Source of the DNA: a virus
Virus record (IMG/VR): IMGVR_UViG_3300050821_008308
Coordinates: 1-41,394 of that record
Direction: 5' to 3' (one strand)
Length of the DNA stretch: 41,394 bases
Below the pieces are notes generated by a model that saw nothing but the letters and a program-made list of their open reading frames with translations, was not told where the DNA came from and did no database searches. The translations under genes and the position numbers were made by a program. This document shows, one piece after another, positions 26,180 to 33,119 of the stretch (the stretch's first letter is position 1; the number at the start of each line of letters is the position of its first letter).

Positions 26180-26387
26180 GTTACTTGGATGTTCACACGG
26201 GAAGCTTTCAGAGCCGATTGTTTTTAGGGGCGATCACGTTAATCAGGAAATCATGCGAGATCCTGTAACTAAAATTAAGTGCAACGACCCTCAGTTCGAT
26301 CAATATTATTGCATTAACAAGCAAGATTTTGAGGACATGGTCACAGAGCTTTTATATTTAAGAGCAAAGGACGCAGGAAATGAATAA
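26142..26387 (+). CDS. Lipoprotein, possible outer-membrane spanin
   Basis: With start ATG 26142 the protein begins MLLKIFSSLLVLELLGC, with lipobox ELLGC and Cys at residue 17. The mature part of about 65 residues is polar with two further cysteines. The gene is nested in the end of the preceding coiled-coil gene, as in Rz/Rz1 pairs. A longer start at 26106 would bury the signal. It probably helps disrupt the outer membrane at lysis. The mature part is not proline-rich, unlike classical Rz1. Confidence 0.6.
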   Translation: MLLKIFSSLLVLELLGCSHGKLSEPIVFRGDHVNQEIMRDPVTKIKCNDPQFDQYYCINKQDFEDMVTELLYLRAKDAGNE

Positions 26388-26793
26388 TTTCACACCAATT
26401 TCAAAAGACCGACTCAACGGATGTCACCCCGACCTTCAGATTTTATTCGAGCACGTTAATGAAAATTATCCTTGCACAATTCTCGTAGGCGTTAGGGGCC
26501 AGGCCGATCAAGATGCAGCAGTAGCCGCCGGAAAATCAAAAGATCCCTGGCCCACATCTAAGCATAACCAGGTTCCATCTCTTGCAGTGGACGCGGCCCC
26601 ACTGCCTCTAGACTGGGTGGACATTCGTAGATTCTATCATTTCGCTGGATATGTATTGGCAGTGGCCGAAAGTTTGGGTATAAAAGTTCGTTATGGTGGG
26701 GACTGGAAAGGCGACCGACTGATGAATCCACCCCATACCTTAAACGATCTAGATCACTGGGAGTTAATTGTTGATAATCCAGTTCAAACTTAA
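26380..26793 (+). CDS. M15-family peptidase endolysin
   Basis: The 137-residue protein carries the M15 (L-Ala-D-Glu / D-Ala-D-Ala) Zn-peptidase ligand pattern: SKHN (H62), SLAVDAAP (D71) and DLDHWEL (H126). Size and single-domain form are normal for such phage endolysins. ATG 26380 lies in the end of the lipoprotein gene. It cleaves peptidoglycan peptide bonds in the periplasm after holin action. It has no signal peptide, so it depends on the holin. Confidence 0.85.
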   Translation: MNNFTPISKDRLNGCHPDLQILFEHVNENYPCTILVGVRGQADQDAAVAAGKSKDPWPTSKHNQVPSLAVDAAPLPLDWVDIRRFYHFAGYVLAVAESLGIKVRYGGDWKGDRLMNPPHTLNDLDHWELIVDNPVQT

Positions 26794-26829
26794 TAACGGT
26801 AAAATTGCTTCAATAGACAAAAACTTTGC

Positions 26830-27930
26830 TCATCTTTTTGATTCTTGAACTGGTCCAGAAGCCGACTGATACACCCGAAGATTCGTCGCCGCCACCGTCA
26901 ACTTGAAATCTTGATTAATGTTAACGAGATATTCTATTGCGCTTTCTCTGATTTTATTTTGATCCTCTAGTTTGTAACTGTCACAAATATAACCCCATCC
27001 ATCGGCATTTAATTGCTTAAAGGCATCCGTTTCACAAAGTTCGATGAGCCGTCTAAGTTCGTATTTGAAAGCGTGCGGTTTGTAGTTGATGACCCCTGGA
27101 ATTCCTTGCCACTCTTCCCAGTCTGGCGCGAGAACAATTCCACCAGCCATCAGACCTTCGAGTGCCGCGATATTGCTCTTACACCGATTGAAAATATTGT
27201 CGAACAACGGGCAAATAGTAAGGTCAGGCCTAACTTGATTCAAAATTTTAAAGTAACTGGTTACATCTGTGCCTGAAACACTCACACAATTTTCAGTTTC
27301 CTCGATAATTTTCCATGGTTTTTTCCCTACAAACCAAAACTCCCAGCCAGGATATTCGTTTGCCACCTGAATAATATCGCCTGTTACGTGCTCCAAATCT
27401 CGCTCGTGATGTACTCCACCCCTCCATAGAACCCTTCTTGGCGTGGGGCGCGTGTCTACATTTCTGTAGCCTGTCCATCGCGTTTCAAGAAATGCATTTT
27501 TAATAATTACGGTATCATTTTCAGGTCTGAATCTATCCAGTACTTTTTTAAGTTCAACTGTAGTCGTGGTTACAACCTTGGCCGCTACCAACATTGAAAT
27601 CATGTCCCCTTGAACCTCTGGGTCCATGTACTGCTCATAGGATTTATTATCGTGAGGTATTTTGAAAAGGTGATCGTCAATGTCCAACCAAATTGGAGTT
27701 TCATAATCAAGGCAAAGTCTGGCGATCTGTTTGTGAAGTTTCGTCCACGGTCTATGCATGAAAACAATATCCGCATCAGCAACGTGTGTCCATTTTACAT
27801 CCTCTTGATCCATTCTCATAAAAAGCAAATTGAGTCCTGAATTTTTTCTTAAGTGGGTGAAAGGGCCGAAACTTCTCCACCATGAGCCTGACTGATCAAG
27901 ACTGTCTGAAATTACAAGTATTTTTATCAT
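26830..27930 (-). CDS. GT-B glycosyltransferase
   Basis: Read from ATG 27930 the protein (about 366 aa) begins MIKILVISDSLDQSGSWWR, a Rossmann-like start, with WLDIDDHLF in the N-terminal domain and a C-terminal nucleotide-sugar domain with RVLWRGGVHHERDL, WEFWFVGKKPW, PDLTICPLFDN and LEGLMAGGIVLAPDWEEW, the E-x7-G pattern of GT4-like enzymes. The frame also opens at 28059; 27930 avoids overlapping the upstream gene. It is last in the minus unit. Substrate unknown; it could act with the RmlD-like reductase, methyltransferase and oxygenase on a surface or virion glycan. Confidence 0.75.
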   Translation of the reverse strand: MIKILVISDSLDQSGSWWRSFGPFTHLRKNSGLNLLFMRMDQEDVKWTHVADADIVFMHRPWTKLHKQIARLCLDYETPIWLDIDDHLFKIPHDNKSYEQYMDPEVQGDMISMLVAAKVVTTTTVELKKVLDRFRPENDTVIIKNAFLETRWTGYRNVDTRPTPRRVLWRGGVHHERDLEHVTGDIIQVANEYPGWEFWFVGKKPWKIIEETENCVSVSGTDVTSYFKILNQVRPDLTICPLFDNIFNRCKSNIAALEGLMAGGIVLAPDWEEWQGIPGVINYKPHAFKYELRRLIELCETDAFKQLNADGWGYICDSYKLEDQNKIRESAIEYLVNINQDFKLTVAATNLRVYQSASGPVQESKR

Positions 27931-27961
27931 TCCCGTAGGCTTGTAAAATCCTGACAGACTG

Positions 27962-28213
27962 TCAAGGCAAAATAATTCTTTCGTGCCTCTGATTAAGGTG
28001 GTCAAGACAGATGCATTCAACTGGAAATCGGTCTGCGTAGTGACCAACAGAAGTCTCATGGAACGAGCCGCAGAAGGCGTAGCACTTATCAGATGGAGAA
28101 ACGTTTATTTTTCTGACCAGACTTGAGCAGGTGACGACGCCAGTTCCAAAAACTGTAAACATTACTATTGCCAGAAGGTAGAATTTCAAATCATCGTTTG
28201 GATCAAAGCTCAT
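27962..28213 (-). CDS. Single-span membrane protein (83 aa)
   Basis: ATG 28213 follows AGAGG. The product has one hydrophobic helix near residues 11-32 (FYLLAIVMFTVFGTGVV) and a Cys/His-containing C-terminus (CYAFCGSFHE, VECICLDH) that could bind metal. It lies upstream of the GT-B gene in the minus unit. No family recognised. Confidence 0.55.
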   Translation of the reverse strand: MSFDPNDDLKFYLLAIVMFTVFGTGVVTCSSLVRKINVSPSDKCYAFCGSFHETSVGHYADRFPVECICLDHLNQRHERIILP

Positions 28214-28685
28214 TAATGATAGACCTCTTTGCTCTTTTAACTAATGGCGGCGAAATTATGCCAAGAGCTTGGTAATGTGACCATTTTGCTTTTAATCTTG
28301 AGACAACAGTGGTTCTTTTTAGCTTAAAGACTTTAAGCCATTCGGCAAGACTCTTCTCTTCTCCGTTGATTGTTAACCTTATAGTTGTTCGCTTATTATT
28401 ATTCTGGTAAAAAATGCTAGACCATTCACAATTTGACAGAGTGTAATTTCCATTATTATTTTTCCTATTAAGAGTTGTGTTTATGGGCCTATCTCCCATA
28501 TCTTTATAAAAATTTTCGAAGTTTAACCAATTTTTGTCGACGCAAATTCCTCTTCCACCGTAGTCTTTATATTTTCGTGAGTTTTTGTTTGTACATCTTT
28601 GAATCATTGCATCCCATGATTGATAACACGATGCCTTAGTTAAACCGTGTCTTCTTCCAAATTTCTTATTTTCATCTATTTTCAT
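28203..28685 (-). CDS. HNH homing endonuclease-like protein (altered motif)
   Basis: The 160-residue protein has the pattern of a common phage HNH homing-nuclease family: SWDAMIQRCTNKNSRKYKDYGGRGI, W-x-x-F-x-x-F-Y-x-D-MGDRP, then TTLNRKNNNGNY-x-x-x-NCEWSS. The usual L-D-R-x-D-N is changed to L-N-R-K-N-N. A C-terminal helix-turn-helix-like module (KSLAEWLKVFKLKRTTVVSR) follows. The gene is AT-rich compared with neighbours and overlaps genes at both ends, as expected for a mobile insertion. It may be catalytically weak. Confidence 0.7.
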   Translation of the reverse strand: MKIDENKKFGRRHGLTKASCYQSWDAMIQRCTNKNSRKYKDYGGRGICVDKNWLNFENFYKDMGDRPINTTLNRKNNNGNYTLSNCEWSSIFYQNNNKRTTIRLTINGEEKSLAEWLKVFKLKRTTVVSRLKAKWSHYQALGIISPPLVKRAKRSIINEL

Positions 28686-29079
28686 GAATCATATTCCTTA
28701 TCATATCCATAGTCTGATCGCGAGTCGGAACGTGCAAAAATCTTTCCTCATTTGCGGCCTGTTTTGATCTGTCATCATCGAGTTTTTGCTCAATCTTGTC
28801 CAGTCGCGCGAAAAGTCTGTTAATGAAAAACCCTACAAGTATCGAGGTGATGGTGCCAAAAATCCCAAAGATTGCTACGTACATTCGGATTTCAATAATA
28901 TTGGGGGAAACGTAGTCGCTATCGAGACCTGGGATTTTAAGCGGGATCGACCCCTCTCTGGCAGTAGCGGCGAAGGCGAAAAGAACAATGCTAATTACGA
29001 CTGCCCACAGTAGGAAGTAGGGCCAGGCGCTCCCAAGTGCTTCTAATTTGCTCGATCTCAGCCTGAACCACATAGTCAT
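28672..29079 (-). CDS. Two-span membrane protein with coiled coil (135 aa)
   Basis: The product has hydrophobic helices at about residues 18-39 and 66-86, then a charged coiled coil (LDKIEQKLDDDRSKQAANEE). It resembles small phage holins or membrane anchors, but it lies far from the endolysin, so a role in superinfection exclusion or membrane remodelling is equally possible. The HNH start lies within its end. Confidence 0.6.
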   Translation of the reverse strand: MTMWFRLRSSKLEALGSAWPYFLLWAVVISIVLFAFAATAREGSIPLKIPGLDSDYVSPNIIEIRMYVAIFGIFGTITSILVGFFINRLFARLDKIEQKLDDDRSKQAANEERFLHVPTRDQTMDMIRNMIHENR

Positions 29080-29185
29080 AAACTAACACGGCCCTTTCCT
29101 CAATAGTCAACTCGGCTATGTTGGGGTCTTTCAGGAGTGTTTCAATGGCTTCGATTATACGGTCTCTGTTGGGGTCGTAGGACAT
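28991..29185 (-). CDS. Small acidic hypothetical protein (64 aa)
   Basis: ATG 29185 opens a frame with a helical acidic product (IIEAIETLLKDPNIAELTIEERAVL) that overlaps the upstream end of the two-span membrane gene by 89 nt. The RBS is weak (GGGAAA). Composition looks like a real protein, but the long overlap and weak RBS leave some doubt. Confidence 0.4.
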   Translation of the reverse strand: MSYDPNRDRIIEAIETLLKDPNIAELTIEERAVLVYDYVVQAEIEQIRSTWERLALLPTVGSRN

Positions 29186-29199
29186 TTTCCCATGATAAC

Positions 29200-29409
29200 C
29201 TAATCGTCATTGTAGGGGACGGGCATGGGGCCTTTGTAGGGCTCCCTAAGCTGTCTGGTGTCCTTGCATGCCTGAGAGAACGTCCAAGACTTTTGACCAT
29301 TGGTATTTCGGTATATTGATTCACAGACAAACCGCACTTCAAAGTCTGATTCTGAATGATTCACTCGGGCTTTTTGGATGGCCCGGCATTTGCTGCAACG
29401 GAAATCCAT
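29200..29409 (-). CDS. Cys-rich hypothetical protein (69 aa)
   Basis: From ATG 29409 the product begins MDFRCSKCRAIQKARVN with one CxxC and two later cysteines (FVCES, QACKD), suggesting a zinc ribbon. It ends in a Pro-rich tail. A TTG at about 29442 and one at 29475 would give longer forms; none has a convincing RBS. It lies in the run of small Cys-containing genes. Confidence 0.5.
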   Translation of the reverse strand: MDFRCSKCRAIQKARVNHSESDFEVRFVCESIYRNTNGQKSWTFSQACKDTRQLREPYKGPMPVPYNDD

Positions 29410-29443
29410 ATCTAACCATAGCGCGTCTAGGCAAATTTGCAAA

Positions 29444-29644
29444 CTATCTTTTTGGACCCCAGATTTGACAACCAAGCCACCAGCCTGGTGACAGAAGACT
29501 CAAATCCAAATTGGCCTGAACCTTTCTGCAACCTGGAGCCGATGGGACCTTTCTAACCGCATTCATATCAAATGGTATCCAGAGTATCCAAGTCGCTAAA
29601 ATCAAAATCAAAACTCTTAGTGCAATCGCTACAGCTCTTTTCAT
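29444..29644 (-). CDS. Membrane-anchored microprotein (66 aa)
   Basis: ATG 29644 has GGAG eight bases upstream and overlaps the preceding stop (ATGA). One hydrophobic helix near residues 6-24 (AIALRVLILILATWILWIPF) is followed by a polar tail with two Cys. It could be a signal anchor. No family recognised. Confidence 0.55.
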   Translation of the reverse strand: MKRAVAIALRVLILILATWILWIPFDMNAVRKVPSAPGCRKVQANLDLSLLSPGWWLGCQIWGPKR

Positions 29645-29904
29645 AATGGAATCTCCAATGGTCTTAGTCCTGTTGGTTCTACACGAGTCTCACAATTCTC
29701 GCATATAATAATGTGTCTTGTCCCATCAAACTCGGCTGGAGGAGTGCTACGGATCTCCACGGGCTCAATTCGGTAGGCCTTGTGTTTACATCTGAGTTTA
29801 AGAAAATGCCAAACCACTTGATTTAAGTAGGTCGTCTTTGCTTCGTAGGTCATAGATTCGATGTGCTTTAGGTGATCTGCTGTAAATGGTCCGATTTGAA
29901 TCAT
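29641..29904 (-). CDS. Hypothetical protein with CxxC (87 aa)
   Basis: ATG 29904 overlaps the upstream stop by ATGA, which fixes the start better than the frame opening at 29925. The product is mixed alpha/beta, with FLKLRCKHKAYRIEPVEIRS and a CENC pair near residue 71-74. It may bind Zn. No family recognised. Confidence 0.6.
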   Translation of the reverse strand: MIQIGPFTADHLKHIESMTYEAKTTYLNQVVWHFLKLRCKHKAYRIEPVEIRSTPPAEFDGTRHIIICENCETRVEPTGLRPLEIPL

Positions 29905-30548
29905 AGTAAATCTACCAATGCCCAATGAGTTTTAATTACCAAAAGAGTCGTGTCCTGCGGTAAGCATCCCATTTCTGGAGTGTAGTAAGACAGAATCTTA
30001 TCCTTCAGTTTCGCTTTGCTAATTAACCTACGGAATGGCCACGGTGTCAAATATGCAATCAAAGCCCATTGTAAATAGCCGTCAGTCTTGCCGGTGAACC
30101 TGATTCGTTTGGCTCCGTCGTCCCAGTAGGGCAAATAGAAAAATAAAACTTGAATAAGCTGTGAGAGACAGCGAAGCCACGTTATTTTTCTTAATTCAGC
30201 CAAGTATCCGGGAGTAACATAGTTTCCGTTGCCCGTTTTGTAACCTCTTCCAGTCACTTGATCGTAAATCTGAACTTGTTGCTTATAATTGCAGGTCTCT
30301 CGAAAGAACATGTATAGCGGCTTCTCCTGATCCTCGGTCGTATCGTTGGCGCCCCAAATACTTTTCGGATGCCTGATCACTCCGTTAGGGGTAAGAAACT
30401 GATCAAGTTTTAATTGTGGGTGATACTGTTTATTAACAAACCACCAAGATAAACCAAAAGCACTAGAGTCAAACGCACTATCCCCGTATCTACCATCGGA
30501 CGTTGGACCGTCTTGATCCCTAACCAAAGTTCCATCTTCAAAGTGCAT
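29901..30548 (-). CDS. Unrecognised 215-aa protein coupled to the methyltransferase
   Basis: ATG 30548 shares its A with the methyltransferase stop (TAATG), so the two are translationally coupled. The product has an N-terminal DGTLVRDQDGPTSDGRYGDS segment, several aromatic-rich helices (FGLSWWFVN, VLFFYLPYWDD, LQWALIAYLTPWPFRR) and a basic C-terminal part. It is not an obvious membrane protein. It may modify or bind the same substrate as the methyltransferase. I do not recognise a family. Confidence 0.65.
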   Translation of the reverse strand: MHFEDGTLVRDQDGPTSDGRYGDSAFDSSAFGLSWWFVNKQYHPQLKLDQFLTPNGVIRHPKSIWGANDTTEDQEKPLYMFFRETCNYKQQVQIYDQVTGRGYKTGNGNYVTPGYLAELRKITWLRCLSQLIQVLFFYLPYWDDGAKRIRFTGKTDGYLQWALIAYLTPWPFRRLISKAKLKDKILSYYTPEMGCLPQDTTLLVIKTHWALVDLL

Positions 30549-31204
30549 TATAATTTCTCCAATACCAGAATAACTTCCTGGCCGTTCAAAAACCACTCTA
30601 CTATCTTAAAAGTCTTAACCAGTTCACTAAACTTCTCAAACATTTCATTTAATACTTGTTCATCCCAACAGTGGAAGTGGATATCAGCGTCTTTAGGCAT
30701 TTCGCGTGCTCTTTTCAGAGCTACCTCTATATCGTTTTTATCAACGCGAACAAAATACTCGATGAGGTGAAATATTCTATTGTCTGCCACTGTCCCAGGA
30801 TACAAGTACTCCCCAAGCAAGTGCTCATAGCTTGTAACGCGTCTACCTCTATCGAAAGTAAATCTCTTATCTGGCACCGCGATCATAAGATGTCCACCTG
30901 GTTTTACAACGCGAAGCCAGTTTTCAATAGCACTTAGAGGATTTTCCATGTGCTCAAGAACGTGGGAGCTGCAAAGAAAATCAAATGACTCGGTATCAAC
31001 TCCCTCCAGTGTTTCAGCCGAAGTGATGATATCTGTTTCAACAATTGGTTTGTGTTGACACTCCGGGAACTGTGCGAAGAGTTCAGCCCTAGTTTTCTTA
31101 TCGGCGTAGGTGACTTTCCCAGGTACGGGCCAGGGATTATGGAAAGCGCCAACCTCAATGCCAAGACCATTGCCGTACTTTTTTCCTAACTCAATCCTTG
31201 TCAT
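30548..31204 (-). CDS. Class I SAM-dependent methyltransferase
   Basis: The 218-residue protein has the Rossmann start GLGIEVGAFHNPWP, an acidic strand end (VTYADK), DFLCSSHVLEHMENPLSAI (post-II) and the motif LRVVKPGGHLMIAVPD (motif III region). It matches Methyltransf_11-type enzymes often found in glycan loci. ATG 31204 follows AGGATTAA. It is coupled to a 215-aa unknown and lies near the GT-B gene. Target is unknown: sugar, protein or small molecule are all possible; no DNA-MTase target domain is seen. Confidence 0.8.
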   Translation of the reverse strand: MTRIELGKKYGNGLGIEVGAFHNPWPVPGKVTYADKKTRAELFAQFPECQHKPIVETDIITSAETLEGVDTESFDFLCSSHVLEHMENPLSAIENWLRVVKPGGHLMIAVPDKRFTFDRGRRVTSYEHLLGEYLYPGTVADNRIFHLIEYFVRVDKNDIEVALKRAREMPKDADIHFHCWDEQVLNEMFEKFSELVKTFKIVEWFLNGQEVILVLEKL

Positions 31205-31379
31205 ATTTTAATCCTAGTAGAAAAGTTACAGGCCACAAAATAATAAATATAACCCATAAAACGTATATCATTCCTAAAGGGATACCCCTACATGCTTTTA
31301 CAAACTCATCTTTAAAATAAAAAACTGTTACTCCTTGAATAATAATACCCAGAAGTAAGTAAATATAAAGATACGTCAT
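31191..31379 (-). CDS. Two-span membrane microprotein (62 aa)
   Basis: ATG 31379 overlaps the upstream stop (ATGA) with GGGGGAAG upstream. The product has two hydrophobic helices (YIYLLLGIIIQGVTVFYF and IYVLWVIFIILWPVTFLLG) joined by a short charged loop. It could be a small membrane effector. No family recognised. Confidence 0.6.
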   Translation of the reverse strand: MTYLYIYLLLGIIIQGVTVFYFKDEFVKACRGIPLGMIYVLWVIFIILWPVTFLLGLKYDKD

Positions 31380-31468
31380 CCCCACTTCCCCCAAATAAAT
31401 CCCGCCAAGAAAAACATAAAGAATTCAGTAATCTGAACCCAGTTTGTTGGGGCTTCGTTGATGGTCAT
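31376..31468 (-). CDS. 30-residue single-span peptide
   Basis: ATG 31468 overlaps the preceding stop by ATGA, and its own TGA overlaps the next ATG. The product MTINEAPTNWVQITEFFMFF continues LAGFIWGKWG, a single hydrophobic helix. The two overlaps make it a likely gene despite its size. Confidence 0.55.
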   Translation of the reverse strand: MTINEAPTNWVQITEFFMFFLAGFIWGKWG

Positions 31469-31695
31469 GCGCGAAACTCTTTCAATTTTCGTTCGAGTTC
31501 CATGTAATCTTTTGCGTCGTTTTTGTGAAAAGGTCTTGCCTCCTCTGCAGCTTTCAAGGGGGGTCGCCATGGAATTGATTCCATTCCGCACTTAGGGTCG
31601 GTGCATTTTACCATACAGTAGTCGCCAATCAAAAAGAGACGACGATTATGTACGTGTAAACCTAAGAATCTTTTAATCGCATCTATTTTACTCAT
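31465..31695 (-). CDS. Small Cys-containing protein (76 aa)
   Basis: ATG 31695 overlaps the end of a minicistron (31692-31724). The product contains CMVKCTDPKC (Cys residues spaced 4 and 4), a likely Zn or metal site, followed by a basic/acidic helix. No family recognised. AGGGGGAAGAG is a good RBS just upstream. Confidence 0.6.
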   Translation of the reverse strand: MSKIDAIKRFLGLHVHNRRLFLIGDYCMVKCTDPKCGMESIPWRPPLKAAEEARPFHKNDAKDYMELERKLKEFRA

Positions 31696-31724
31696 CTCTT
31701 CCCCCTAAACTCATCCTCAATCAT
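31692..31724 (-). CDS. 10-codon minicistron linking two genes
   Basis: ATG 31724 overlaps the stop of the upstream zinc-ribbon gene and TGA 31694-31692 overlaps the ATG of the next gene. The peptide would be MIEDEFRGKR. It carries the downstream gene's RBS (AGGGGG). It may serve only to keep ribosomes coupled across the gap. Confidence 0.4.
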   Translation of the reverse strand: MIEDEFRGKR

Positions 31725-31918
31725 CTTTTCGCCTTTCTGTCAGCCAACACTTGAATTTTATATTGTTCGGGGCCCAAAGGAACAGTCCCAAATATTGATT
31801 TATCATGCTCACGTTTTTTAAGTTCTATCTCCACTTTTAGACAAGTTGGGCACGGATACATTCCTTCGACTTGATCGCCGCATTCCTGACAGATTCTGAA
31901 GGCGCTGCCGTCTTTCAT
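31721..31918 (-). CDS. Zinc-ribbon microprotein (65 aa)
   Basis: The product has CQEC and CPTC separated by about 10 residues (FRICQECGDQVEGMYPCPTC), a compact zinc ribbon, then a basic helical tail. ATG 31918 overlaps the preceding stop by ATGA. Likely nucleic-acid or protein binding. Confidence 0.7.
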   Translation of the reverse strand: MKDGSAFRICQECGDQVEGMYPCPTCLKVEIELKKREHDKSIFGTVPLGPEQYKIQVLADRKAKR

Positions 31919-32427
31919 GTTCCCCCGTCCTTTCGGCTTGAGAGTTTGGAGAGGGCTTCGCTACAAATGGCATTGATTTCATTCATGTTTGCAAACTGTT
32001 TGTTAAAACTATTTTCAGTCAGACAGTAGACTCGACTCAAAAATTCCAAAGCAATCTCCAAATCCGCTTTTAATTTGGCGTTCTCGGTGGCGAGGGTGTC
32101 GCGTTCAATTCTAAACTCATCGGTTAAGTTTTGTTCTCTGTCTACTCGCTCTTTCCATAAGTCTCGCTCGTCCATTAGATTTGACACCGACTTGAATCCC
32201 GCCGGTCCAAACACTTCTTTAAATCTGGCTTGGAGAGCGGTGTAGGCGCTGTATTCGATGACGTGGATTGGTTTTCTCGAATCTTTGTTATTCCAGTAAT
32301 ACCCATCTAGCCATTGGTCTCTCGATTTTTTATCGAGAAAAGTCTTAGTTATCTGATTAATACGAGGGTCTAAGATTCCATACCACTCTCGCGGTTTCTC
32401 CCCCATAGGGTCTTTAGTGTCGTTCAT
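31915..32427 (-). CDS. Coiled-coil hypothetical protein (170 aa)
   Basis: The N-terminus (MNDTKDPMGEKPREWYGILD) shares the MNDTK start with two minicistrons just upstream. A globular N-terminal part is followed by a long coiled coil (about residues 85-140, ERVDREQNLTDEFRIERDTL then LATENAKLKADLEIALEFL). Probably a scaffold or DNA-associated factor; family not recognised. Confidence 0.65.
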   Translation of the reverse strand: MNDTKDPMGEKPREWYGILDPRINQITKTFLDKKSRDQWLDGYYWNNKDSRKPIHVIEYSAYTALQARFKEVFGPAGFKSVSNLMDERDLWKERVDREQNLTDEFRIERDTLATENAKLKADLEIALEFLSRVYCLTENSFNKQFANMNEINAICSEALSKLSSRKDGGT

Positions 32428-32588
32428 AATTCACCCAGTGGTATCCAAGAATAATCGTCAACGTAGTTGAAGGGGTGGTGCTCGAAAGCATCGTTATGCC
32501 CCCACTCAAACATAATTTCGCAATCCTCCATGAAGGTCTGGAGCACGATGCAGTTAATCTCCGGCGAATACCACGCGAATTGTCTCAC
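32424..32588 (-). CDS. 54-residue acidic protein, GTG start
   Basis: GTG 32588 overlaps the TGA of the minicistron at 32585-32617 and TGA 32426-32424 overlaps the next ATG. The product has aromatic and acidic residues (MRQFAWYSPEINCIVLQTFM, HHPFNYVDDYSW). The SD AGAGGAG lies within the minicistron. No family recognised. Confidence 0.6.
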   Translation of the reverse strand: MRQFAWYSPEINCIVLQTFMEDCEIMFEWGHNDAFEHHPFNYVDDYSWIPLGEL

Positions 32589-32617
32589 AATATCATCTCC
32601 TCTTTAGTGTCGTTCAT
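32585..32617 (-). CDS. 10-codon minicistron MNDTKEEMIL
   Basis: ATG 32617 overlaps the stop of the MazG-like gene and its TGA overlaps GTG 32588. The DNA is nearly identical to the minicistron at 32893-32922 and its start matches the gene at 32427. It contains the RBS AAAGAGGAG for the next gene. It may be a gene-start scar or a coupling leader. Confidence 0.45.
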   Translation of the reverse strand: MNDTKEEMIL

Positions 32618-32892
32618 TTGCGGCCCCGCTTATCGTCACAAACTTCTGTAGCGAACCTTAGGGCCATAGCTGCGACTTGGATCGCCTCTTTACGCATTTC
32701 TTTTAGGTCACGCTTTTTCTGATTAGTCCAAACATGTTGTTTTAATTCGTCAAACTCTTCAGCTAAGACGGCAAAACCTTCGTGCGCTGAATTGAATTTC
32801 GGCCACATACTCGTAGCTCTCTCAACTTCTTTGCAAGCCTCAAGAGCTGCGAGTTCAACTTCATTATCTGGAAACTGTGACGGGTATCCCAT
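32614..32892 (-). CDS. MazG-like NTP pyrophosphohydrolase
   Basis: The 92-residue protein has the helical EExxE pattern of MazG-type hydrolases: a HEGFAVLAEEFDELKQHV helix followed by an EAIQVAAMALRFATEV helix holding the second acidic set. Single-domain MazG-like proteins of this size are common in phages. They cleave nucleoside triphosphates and may adjust nucleotide pools or alarmones. ATG 32892 directly follows the TAA of a minicistron. Confidence 0.75.
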   Translation of the reverse strand: MGYPSQFPDNEVELAALEACKEVERATSMWPKFNSAHEGFAVLAEEFDELKQHVWTNQKKRDLKEMRKEAIQVAAMALRFATEVCDDKRGRK

Positions 32893-32922
32893 TTACATCA
32901 TCTCCTCTTTAGTGTCGTTCAT
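32893..32922 (-). CDS. 9-codon minicistron MNDTKEEMM
   Basis: ATG 32922 overlaps the TGA of the upstream gene and TAA 32895-32893 abuts ATG 32892. The leader DNA ATGAACGACACTAAAGAGG is shared with 32585-32617. It holds the SD for the MazG-like gene. Confidence 0.45.
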   Translation of the reverse strand: MNDTKEEMM

Positions 32923-33119
32923 CGTTGAAAATCCTCGGTTTTATTTTTTAAAATTGCCAGACATCGTTTACAGGTAATATTTTTGGGATTTTCAATATCA
33001 ATCAATCCATCTGAAATTCCACAAAGCAACAAGTAACGATTGCGCCAACGCCAGTGGTGAAATTTTTTAGACCATCCTCCATAGAATTTCATCGCCTCTT
33101 TAGTGTCGGGGGTGCTCAT
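32919..33119 (-). CDS. Small Cys/His protein (66 aa)
   Basis: The product starts MSTPDTKEAMKFYGGW, related to the MNDTKEEM minicistrons, and ends with ITCKRCLAIL, a CxxC. The middle is Trp/Arg-rich (FHHWRWRNRYLLLC). ATG 33119 has AGGACGAATCA upstream, a repeated cassette. It may be a zinc-binding nucleic-acid factor. Confidence 0.6.
   Translation of the reverse strand: MSTPDTKEAMKFYGGWSKKFHHWRWRNRYLLLCGISDGLIDIENPKNITCKRCLAILKNKTEDFQR

Larger units (their letters stand above)
32411..33107 (-). repeat. Gene-start repeat GACACTAAAGA, four copies
   Basis: The 11-nt core occurs at 32411-32421, 32601-32611, 32906-32916 and 33097-33107, each at the beginning of a short or full gene. The second and third copies extend to about 26 nt including ATGAACGACACTAAAGAGG. 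The fourth lies at the start of the gene at 33119 as MSTPDTKEAM. The array looks like duplicated starts, a possible recombination handle. Confidence 0.75.

Noticed and set aside
29142-29342. Small minus-strand ORF overlapping the Cys-rich gene at 29200
   Set aside because: It is in another frame of the same strand, Ser/Pro/Arg-rich and without an RBS; the Cys-containing frame is the better choice.
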